From JAEZDP01 sp964430855 (GTDB lineage: Bacteria; Acidobacteriota; Vicinamibacteria; Vicinamibacterales; Vicinamibacteraceae): a DNA stretch of 45,919 nucleotides. Position numbers and translations under genes: made by a program. The stretch covers positions 1-45,919 of the forward strand of contig CAYSHC010000025.1 in assembly GCA_964430855.1 (NCBI GenBank), written 5' to 3'. This document shows, piece by piece, positions 1 through 7,024 of the stretch (its first letter is position 1; each line of letters starts with the position of its first letter). The notes beneath the pieces were generated by a model. It saw nothing but the letters and a program-made list of their open reading frames with translations. It did no database searches and was not told the origin of the DNA.

Positions 1-1
1 G

Positions 2-3000
2 GTCCTCGTGATCGGCTCCGCGCCGATCGTCATCGGGCAGGCCTGCGAGTTCGACAACTCGGGCACCCAGGCGTGCAAGGCGCGGCGCAGCGAGGGGCTC
101 GAGGTGGTGCTGGTCAACAGCAACCCGGCCACGATCATGACCGACCCGGAGCTGGCCGACCGGACCTACGTCGAGCCGCTCACCGTGGAGGTCGTCGAGA
201 AGATCATCGCGCGCGAGCGCCCCGACGCGCTGCTGCCGACCGTCGGCGGGCAGACGGCCCTCAACCTCGCCGTGGGGCTGGCGAAGGCGGGCGTGCTCGA
301 CAGGTACGGCGTGAAGCTGATCGGCGCGTCGATCGAGGCGATCGAGGTCGCCGAGGACCGCCTCAAGTTCCGCGAGGCGATGCGCGAGATCGGCGTCCCG
401 GTGCCGGCCTCCGCCGTCGTCAACACGCTCGAGGACGCGCTCGAGGCGGTCGAGCGCATCGGCTTTCCGGCCATCATCCGCCCCTCGTTCACGATGGGCG
501 GCGTCGGTGGCGGCATCGCCTACAACCTCGAGGAGTTCCGCGAGATCGCCGAGCGCGGCATCGAGCTGAGCCCGGTGCACGAGATCCTCGTCGAGCAGTC
601 GGTCATCGGCTGGAAGGAGTACGAGCTCGAGGTGATGCGCGATGGCGCCGACAACGTCGTCGTCATCTGCTCGATCGAGAACGTGGACCCGATGGGCGTC
701 CACACCGGCGACAGCATCACCGTCGCGCCCGCGCTCACGCTGACCGACCGCGAGTACCACCGGCTGCGCGACGCCGCGCGCCGCATCATCCGCCGCGTCA
801 ACGTCGAGACAGGCGGCAGCAACATCCAGTTTGCCGTCAACCCGGCCAACGGCGACTACATCGTCATCGAGATGAACCCGCGTGTCTCGCGCAGCTCGGC
901 GCTCGCCTCCAAGGCGACCGGCTTCCCGATTGCGAAGATCGCGGCCAAGCTCGCGCTCGGCTACCGTCTCGACGAGATCCCCAACGACATCACCCGTGTG
1001 ACGCCCGCGTCGTTCGAGCCGACGATCGACTACATCGTCGTGAAGATCCCGCGCTGGGCGTTCGAGAAGTTCCCGCAGGCCGACCCCACGCTCACGACGC
1101 AGATGAAGTCGGTGGGCGAGGCGATGGCCATCGGCCGCACGTTCAAGGAGGCCTTCCTCAAGGGCATCCGGTCGCTGGAGCTCACGAGCAGCCAGGCCTC
1201 GCTCTTCGGCCAGGCCTTCGACGAGGACGACGAGAAGGTGGAGGCGCTGCGCCGGTCGCTCGTGGTACCGAACGAGCGGCGGATGTGGGCGATCTTCCGC
1301 GCGCTCGAGCGCGGCTGGACAGTGGCGCAGCTGCACGAGCTGACGCACATCGACCCGTGGTTCCTCGAGCAGTTCGCCGAGCTCGTCGAGCTCGGACGCA
1401 TGGCCTCGGGCATCGGCCTGTGGGAGATGTCCGAGGACCTGCTGCGCACGCTGAAGCGCAACGGCTTCAGCGATCGCGACATCGCGATCCTGACGCAGAC
1501 CGACGAGGCGTCGGTGCGCCTCAAGCGTCGCGAGCTCGGGCTGCGCAACGTGTACAAGCGCATCGACACGTGCGCCGCGGAGTTCGAGTCGTACACGCCG
1601 TACCTGTACGGCACCTACGAGCGCGAGTGCGAGGCGCAGCCCACCGACCGCCCGAAGATCATCATCCTCGGCAGCGGCCCGAACCGGATCGGGCAGGGCC
1701 TGGAGTTCGACTACTGCTGCTGTCACGCCGCCTTCGCCGCCCGCGAGGACGGATACGAGACGGTGATGATCAACTGCAACCCCGAGACCGTGTCGACCGA
1801 CTACGACACGGTGGACCGGCTGTATTTCGAGCCGCTCACCCTCGAGGACGTCCTCGCGGTGATCGAGAAGGAGCAGTCGGGCGGCGGCGACGTCTCGGTG
1901 GTGGTGCAGTTTGGCGGACAGACGCCGCTCAAGCTGGCGCTCGCGCTCCAGGAGGCCGGCGTGAAGATCATCGGGACCTCGCCCGATTCGATCGACCTTG
2001 CGGAGGACCGCGAACGGTTCTCCGCGCTGCTGTGGGACCTCGGCATCCCGCAGCCGGCCAACGGCATGGCCGCGTCGCGTGACGAGGCGCGCGAGATCGC
2101 CGCGCGCATCGGCTACCCCGTGGTGGTCCGGCCCTCCTACGTCCTCGGCGGCCGCGCGATGGCCATCGTCTACGACGCCGGCAGCCTCGACAGCTACATG
2201 ACCAACGCCGTGGACGTCTCGCCGGAGCGGCCGATCCTCATCGACCGTTTCCTCGAGGACGCCTTCGAGCTCGACGTCGACTGCGTGGCCGACGGTCAGG
2301 GCGGCGTGGTCATCGGCGGCGTCATGGAGCACATCGAGGAAGCAGGCATCCACTCGGGTGACAGCTCCTGCGTGGTGCCGCCGTACCTCGTCGCCGAGCG
2401 GCACCTCGAGACGATCCGCGACTACACCCGGAAGATCGCCCGCGCCCTCGATGTCGTCGGCCTGATGAACGCGCAGTTTGCCATCAAGGACGACACCGTC
2501 TACGTCATCGAGGTGAACCCGCGGGCCTCGCGCACGGTGCCGTACCTGTCGAAGGCGACGGGCGTGCCGCTCGCCAAGCTCGCCGCCAGGGTGATGACGG
2601 GCAGGACGCTCACCGACCTCGGCCTGGTACACGACCTCGACGCCGCGGGCGTGTTCGTCAAGACGCCAGTCTTCCCGTTCGTCCGCTTCCCGGGCGTGGA
2701 CACGATCCTCGGCCCCGAGATGAAGAGCACCGGCGAGGTCATGGGCGGCGCGCAGACGTTCGGCACGGCGTTCGCGAAGGCGCAGATCGCCGCCGGGCAG
2801 GACCTGCCGCTCGAGGGCTGCGCGTTCATCAGCGTCAACAACGACGACAAGCCCAACGTGCTGCCGATCGCGCGCGACCTGGTCGCGCTCGGGTTCTCGC
2901 TGGTCGCCACGCGCGGCACCGCGGCGTACCTGCGCGCCCACGGGCTCGACGTGGACGTCGTGTTCAAGATCAACGAGGGGCGCCCGCACGTCGGCGACCG

Positions 3001-3226
3001 GATCCTGAACAAGCAGATTCAGCTCGTGCTGAACACCCCGCTCGGCCGCGAGTCGTTCTTCGACGACAGGACGGTGCGGCGGATCGCGATGATGCAGGGT
3101 GTGCCGTGCATCACCACCCTCACGGGCGGGGCGGCGACGGTCAGCGCCATCCGCTCGCTGCGCGAGCAGGGGCTCGACGTGCGGTCCCTGCAGGAGTACC
3201 ACGGCGCGGCGCTCGCGGCACGGTAG
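2..3226 (+). CDS. carB: Carbamoyl-phosphate synthase large subunit (5'-truncated by window edge)
   Basis: Makes carbamoyl phosphate from bicarbonate, glutamine-derived ammonia and two ATP, for pyrimidine and arginine synthesis, as the partner of CarA in the cytoplasm. The open frame runs from the first full codon at position 2. The GTG at 8 is internal, because the residues before the GSAPIVIGQA motif continue upstream and the family's usual first ~10 residues are missing. Two ATP-grasp halves are visible, the first with EMNPRVSRSSALASKATG and the second with EVNPRASRTVPYLSKATG. A C-terminal MGS-like allosteric domain follows, beginning near the ISVNNDDKPN stretch. About 1075 residues are present, close to full family length. 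No carA is seen because upstream sequence is absent. Identification is secure; only the start is unknown. Confidence 0.97.
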   Translation, partial: VLVIGSAPIVIGQACEFDNSGTQACKARRSEGLEVVLVNSNPATIMTDPELADRTYVEPLTVEVVEKIIARERPDALLPTVGGQTALNLAVGLAKAGVLDRYGVKLIGASIEAIEVAEDRLKFREAMREIGVPVPASAVVNTLEDALEAVERIGFPAIIRPSFTMGGVGGGIAYNLEEFREIAERGIELSPVHEILVEQSVIGWKEYELEVMRDGADNVVVICSIENVDPMGVHTGDSITVAPALTLTDREYHRLRDAARRIIRRVNVETGGSNIQFAVNPANGDYIVIEMNPRVSRSSALASKATGFPIAKIAAKLALGYRLDEIPNDITRVTPASFEPTIDYIVVKIPRWAFEKFPQADPTLTTQMKSVGEAMAIGRTFKEAFLKGIRSLELTSSQASLFGQAFDEDDEKVEALRRSLVVPNERRMWAIFRALERGWTVAQLHELTHIDPWFLEQFAELVELGRMASGIGLWEMSEDLLRTLKRNGFSDRDIAILTQTDEASVRLKRRELGLRNVYKRIDTCAAEFESYTPYLYGTYERECEAQPTDRPKIIILGSGPNRIGQGLEFDYCCCHAAFAAREDGYETVMINCNPETVSTDYDTVDRLYFEPLTLEDVLAVIEKEQSGGGDVSVVVQFGGQTPLKLALALQEAGVKIIGTSPDSIDLAEDRERFSALLWDLGIPQPANGMAASRDEAREIAARIGYPVVVRPSYVLGGRAMAIVYDAGSLDSYMTNAVDVSPERPILIDRFLEDAFELDVDCVADGQGGVVIGGVMEHIEEAGIHSGDSSCVVPPYLVAERHLETIRDYTRKIARALDVVGLMNAQFAIKDDTVYVIEVNPRASRTVPYLSKATGVPLAKLAARVMTGRTLTDLGLVHDLDAAGVFVKTPVFPFVRFPGVDTILGPEMKSTGEVMGGAQTFGTAFAKAQIAAGQDLPLEGCAFISVNNDDKPNVLPIARDLVALGFSLVATRGTAAYLRAHGLDVDVVFKINEGRPHVGDRILNKQIQLVLNTPLGRESFFDDRTVRRIAMMQGVPCITTLTGGAATVSAIRSLREQGLDVRSLQEYHGAALAAR

Positions 3227-3229
3227 GGG

Positions 3230-3257
3230 CGGACGGCGGCCCGCGGGCGGCCGTCCG
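3230..3257 (+). terminator. Hairpin just after carB, possible terminator
   Basis: Four bases after the carB stop, CGGACGGC (3230-3237) is matched by GCCGTCCG (3250-3257) around a 12-base GC-rich loop. No T-run follows, so this is at best a weak intrinsic terminator or an mRNA 3'-end stabiliser. Confidence 0.35.
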
Positions 3258-3265
3258 TTGCCGCT

Positions 3266-3360
3266 AACCGCGGACCGCCAACCGCCAACCGCTGGCCGCG
3301 CACCGCGAGCCGATCGCCGCCGACCGCAGACGCGCACCGCGTTCCGCACACCGCTGGCCA
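3266..3360. repeat. Degenerate heptanucleotide tandem repeat (copy 1)
   Basis: From 3266 the intergenic DNA falls into 7-base units such as AACCGCG, GACCGCC, AACCGCC, AACCGCT, GGCCGCG and CACCGCG, with consensus close to RACCGCG. The units decay and shift phase toward 3360. It fills much of the 221-base carB-comEC spacer. Related blocks occur at 15603, 32613 and 33448. No coding function is apparent. Confidence 0.6.
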
Positions 3361-3447
3361 CGCGCGGCAGATTCTGCCACCTGTCCCCTCGTCATCCCGC
3401 CGTGTTCGCGCTGAGTGCGCGGCACACGGCTTGCCCCACCATGAGGC

Positions 3448-6168
3448 GTGACGCCTCTCCTTGCCTTCGCCACGGCGTTGCTGATCGGCGGCGGCGCGAC
3501 GCTCTGGACGACGGACGTGCCGGTGCCCCTGCTCGGCGTCACCGCCGTCCTCGGGCCCGGCCTGCTCGTCGTCGCGTCGCGGTGCGCGTGGGGCGGGCAC
3601 GCCGGGCCGGCTGTGATGCTGGCGATCGTGGGGGTACTGCTGTGCGGCGCCGCGCATGCGCGATGGGCGGACCTGCGCGCGTGGCATCCCGCCGGCGTTG
3701 ATGTCGAGTGGCTCGAGTCGCGGGCGGCTGGCGGTGCGCTCGTCTTCGTCGAGGGCACGCTTCGGCACGATGCTGCGCCGTCGGGCGGAGGTGCCATCCT
3801 GGACCTCCGCGTCGACGCGATCGAGCTGGAAGGCCGGCGTATCGACACCGACGTCGGCGCACGCGTGACCGTGGGCGGCGAGCGCGCGGTCGCCGGCGTT
3901 CCGTCCTGGACCCGTGGCAGGCGCATCCGCGCGCCCGTCGCCAGCCTGCGGCGGCCGTTGCCCTACAGGAACTTCGACATGCCGGACGCCGAGCGGCAGC
4001 TGGCACGGCGTCGCCTGCGTCTCTTCGGCAGCGTCAAGAGCGCGGCGCTCGTGACGTCCACGCCCGGCCCATGGTGGGAAGAGCTCGCCGCCGGCGTGCG
4101 TGCCCGTGTCCGGACCGCCGTGCGGCGTACCGTGCCCGACGCACAGGCATCGGCCGTCGTCATCGCCATCCTGATTGGCGACCGTACCGGCCTGGCGCCG
4201 GAGGACGAGCGCCGGCTCCAGGAAGCGGGGACGTACCACGTGATCGCCATCTCCGGCGGGAACGTCGCGCTCTGGCTCGCCGCCCTCGCGTGGCTGCCGC
4301 GCTGGCGGCGCGCGCGCGTGCGTACGGCGACAGCGCTGCTCGCGTCCGGCCTGCTGGCGTTTGCCTGGTGCGTGGACGGCGGCGCATCGGTCGCGCGCGC
4401 CTCGTGCGTCGCGGCCCTGTGGCTGCTGGCACGGTGGTGGGATCTTCGCGTGTCCGGACTCCAGACGATTGCGGGCGCCGCGCTCGTCATCGTCGGGCTC
4501 GACCCGCTGGCGCTGCACGACCCGGGGTTCCTGCTGTCGTTCGGCGCCACGCTGGCGCTCGTGCTGCTCGGCCTGATCGCAGGCAGGCTGGTTGACCCCA
4601 CAGGCACTGACGCGGGCGCTGGCGCCGCAGGCCGCGAGCCGCCCGCCCGGCAGCGTCCGTCACGGCTGTGGGCCTGCGTGCGGGCGTCACTGTTCGTCGT
4701 CGTGGCGACGCTTGCCGTCGAGCTCCTGCTGCTTCCCGTTGGCGCCCGGTGGTTCTCGCTGGTGACCGGCGTCGGGCTGTTGGCCAACCTTGGCGCCCTG
4801 CCCGCCATGGCTGTGGTCCAGGGTGCCGGCCTCGCGAGCGTGGGTCTCGACGTGCTCGCGCTTCACACGCCGGCCGCTGTCGCCGGACTGGTCGCCGCGT
4901 GGGGACAGCGCGTCCTCGTGGGCAGCGGCAGCCTCGTCGACAGGCTGCCGTGGCTCGTCCGGCACGTGCCGCCCCCACCGCTGGCCGTCGTCTGCGGCTA
5001 CTACGTCTCGCTTGGCATGGCGCTCTGGATGCTGTGGCCGCGCATCCCGCGGACCTCCGTGCAGCGCACCACGGGAGGGGTGGCGGCGTGCGCGGCCGTC
5101 GCGCTGCTGACCGCCATCGTGGCAGGGGTGCCTGCCAGCGCGCCCGCGCGTCCCTGGCTGTGGCACGACGTCGCCTCGCGCGTGCAGACGCTGGCGTGGC
5201 CGCGCGAGAGGTGGCTGGTGATTACCGTGCTCGACGTCGGTCAGGGGGACGCGACGGTCGTGCAGTTTCCCGGCGGAAAGGCGTGGCTCGTCGACGCCGG
5301 GGGCACGCCGGCGGGATCGGTGTTCGACGTCGGCGCACGTGTCACCGCGCCGGCGCTGTGGGCGCTCGGCGTCAGGCGGCTCGACCGCCTCCTCGTCACG
5401 CACGGCGACGCGGACCATGCGGGCGGCGTCTCGGGCGTACTCACCCGCCTCCCGACGCGCGAGCTTGTCGTCGGGATCCCCGTCCCTGACGACCCGGTGG
5501 ACGCCGCGGCCCTTGTCGCTGCGGACCGCCACGGCACGCGCGTGCGCACCGTGCGCACCGGCCATGGCTTCGCCGATGACGGGGTGCACATGCGCGTGTT
5601 GCACCCGCCCGAGCCCGACTGGACCCGCGTGAAGGTCCGCAACGACGACTCCATCGGCCTGTGGGTGAGGTTCGGCGACGTTGGCGTGCTGCTGCCCGGC
5701 GATGCCGGCGCAGGCGTCGAGGACGGCTGGCGCAGCCAGATCACGCCGGCGCCCGTCACGGTCGTGCGCGCCGGACATCACGGCAGCCGCTCGTCAACCG
5801 GCCGCCGCCTTCTCGACTACCTGCGGCCCGCGCTCGTCGTCGTGTCAGCGGGACGGGGCAACCGCTTCGGTCATCCACATCCCGAGGTGCTCGCCCGCGC
5901 CGAGGCCGTCGGCGCGCGCGTGCTGCGTACCGACGAGGCCGGCGCCGTGCAGCTCGCGACCAACGGGCAGATGCTCGTGGTCAGGACCGCCAATGGGGAA
6001 AGCGCGATCTGGACCAGGGCTCGGCGAGGAGGGCACGAGTCGGGGAGTGGAGGGCCTACGACTCTCCCTCCCGCCGCTTCGCCTCCTGCCATCCGGCCTC
6101 CATCTCGTCCAGCGTGGCGTCGGCGAGTCGCGTCCCCGCCGACTCGACGATCGCCTGCATCACCCTGA
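3448..6168 (+). CDS. comEC: ComEC/Rec2-family DNA internalisation protein
   Basis: A 906-residue polytopic inner-membrane protein expected to form the channel that carries single-stranded DNA into the cytoplasm during transformation. The N-terminus has hydrophobic segments and a DUF4131-like region. The Competence domain follows, with the IAISGGNVALWLAAL stretch around residue 265 and several membrane helices. The C-terminal third is a metallo-beta-lactamase-fold domain with LDVGQGDA and the metal-site motif THGDADHAGG, then HHGS near its end. The start is GTG; the ATG at 3441 is in another frame. The last 113 bases overlap the convergent mazG, and the proline/arginine-rich tail after the MBL domain is probably not functional. 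No other competence genes are nearby. Confidence 0.9.
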   Translation: MTPLLAFATALLIGGGATLWTTDVPVPLLGVTAVLGPGLLVVASRCAWGGHAGPAVMLAIVGVLLCGAAHARWADLRAWHPAGVDVEWLESRAAGGALVFVEGTLRHDAAPSGGGAILDLRVDAIELEGRRIDTDVGARVTVGGERAVAGVPSWTRGRRIRAPVASLRRPLPYRNFDMPDAERQLARRRLRLFGSVKSAALVTSTPGPWWEELAAGVRARVRTAVRRTVPDAQASAVVIAILIGDRTGLAPEDERRLQEAGTYHVIAISGGNVALWLAALAWLPRWRRARVRTATALLASGLLAFAWCVDGGASVARASCVAALWLLARWWDLRVSGLQTIAGAALVIVGLDPLALHDPGFLLSFGATLALVLLGLIAGRLVDPTGTDAGAGAAGREPPARQRPSRLWACVRASLFVVVATLAVELLLLPVGARWFSLVTGVGLLANLGALPAMAVVQGAGLASVGLDVLALHTPAAVAGLVAAWGQRVLVGSGSLVDRLPWLVRHVPPPPLAVVCGYYVSLGMALWMLWPRIPRTSVQRTTGGVAACAAVALLTAIVAGVPASAPARPWLWHDVASRVQTLAWPRERWLVITVLDVGQGDATVVQFPGGKAWLVDAGGTPAGSVFDVGARVTAPALWALGVRRLDRLLVTHGDADHAGGVSGVLTRLPTRELVVGIPVPDDPVDAAALVAADRHGTRVRTVRTGHGFADDGVHMRVLHPPEPDWTRVKVRNDDSIGLWVRFGDVGVLLPGDAGAGVEDGWRSQITPAPVTVVRAGHHGSRSSTGRRLLDYLRPALVVVSAGRGNRFGHPHPEVLARAEAVGARVLRTDEAGAVQLATNGQMLVVRTANGESAIWTRARRGGHESGSGGPTTLPPAASPPAIRPPSRPAWRRRVASPPTRRSPASP

Positions 6169-6907
6169 AGCGCCGCTCGAACTTCCTGTTGGCCGCGCGC
6201 AGGGCGGCCTCGGGGTCGACGTCGAGGCGCCGCGCGAGGTTGGCGAGCACGAACAGCAGGTCGCCGAGTTCCTCGGCCGCGGCGTCGCGCCGCTCCGCCG
6301 CGATGGCCTCGCGCAGTTCGAGAAGCTCCTCGTCCACCTTGTCGAGGATGCTCGCCACGTCCGGCCAGTCGAAACCGACGGTCGCCGCCTTGCGGCACAG
6401 ATCGCGCGCCCGCATGAGCGCGGGCAACGAGACGGCGACGCCGGAGAGGACGTCGTCGGGTGGCGCGCCGCGGGCGGCCTTCTCCTGCGCCTTGATGGCG
6501 TCCCATCGCTGCCTGACCTCGTCGGGCGTGAGGGAGGCGTCGGCCCGAAACACGTGGGGATGCCGGCGCACGAGCTTCTCGTTGACCGTCGCGATGGCGT
6601 CGGCGACGTCGAAGGCGCCGTCCGTGCGCGTGACCTCGGCGAGAAAGACGCCCTCGAAGAGGAGGTCGCCGATCTCCTCGCGCAGGTTGTCGTGGTCGCC
6701 GCGCTCTATCGCGTCGACGACCTCGGCGGCCTCCTCGATCACGTACGGCGCGAGCGACGCGAGCGTCTGCTCGCGGTCCCACGGGCAGCCGCCGGGACCG
6801 CGCAGCCGCGTCATGATGGCGACAAGGCGTGCGAACGCGTCGGCGGCACGCGCGGCGTGGGGCGCCGCGTCGGGGTCGGGAGGCGGGCTGGAAGGGCGAT
6901 TGGCCAT
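6056..6907 (-). CDS. mazG: MazG-type nucleoside triphosphate pyrophosphohydrolase
   Basis: A 283-residue cytoplasmic house-cleaning enzyme that hydrolyses (d)NTPs to NMP and pyrophosphate. It has the two tandem MazG domains of the long form. The N-terminal one shows GGCPWDREQT, then the metal-binding EEAAEVVDAI and EEIGDLLFE segments, followed by KLVRRHPHVF. The second copy is more divergent, with EELGDLLFVLANLARR. Length is close to the E. coli protein. The frame is convergent with comEC, and its last 113 bases lie antisense to the comEC 3' end. No clear Shine-Dalgarno is visible before the ATG at 6907. Confidence 0.93.
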   Translation of the reverse strand: MANRPSSPPPDPDAAPHAARAADAFARLVAIMTRLRGPGGCPWDREQTLASLAPYVIEEAAEVVDAIERGDHDNLREEIGDLLFEGVFLAEVTRTDGAFDVADAIATVNEKLVRRHPHVFRADASLTPDEVRQRWDAIKAQEKAARGAPPDDVLSGVAVSLPALMRARDLCRKAATVGFDWPDVASILDKVDEELLELREAIAAERRDAAAEELGDLLFVLANLARRLDVDPEAALRAANRKFERRFRVMQAIVESAGTRLADATLDEMEAGWQEAKRREGES

Positions 6908-7024
6908 GCGGGGCCGATCATGGCATGCCCGGACGGACGACGGGGGAGGGCCGCCGGTTGCGACCCTCCCCCGGGTGCGTGGTCAACGACGCGGAGCGAA
7001 CGCGCTCCGCCATGCCAGGACGCG

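Noticed and set aside
3266..3360. The repeat blocks as a CRISPR array
   Set aside because: Units are 7 bases, degenerate and contiguous, with no spacers and no cas genes.
3019..4518. A 499-codon minus-strand frame over the carB-comEC junction
   Set aside because: It is antisense to comEC, and part of its translation is the period-7 pattern produced by the heptanucleotide repeat.
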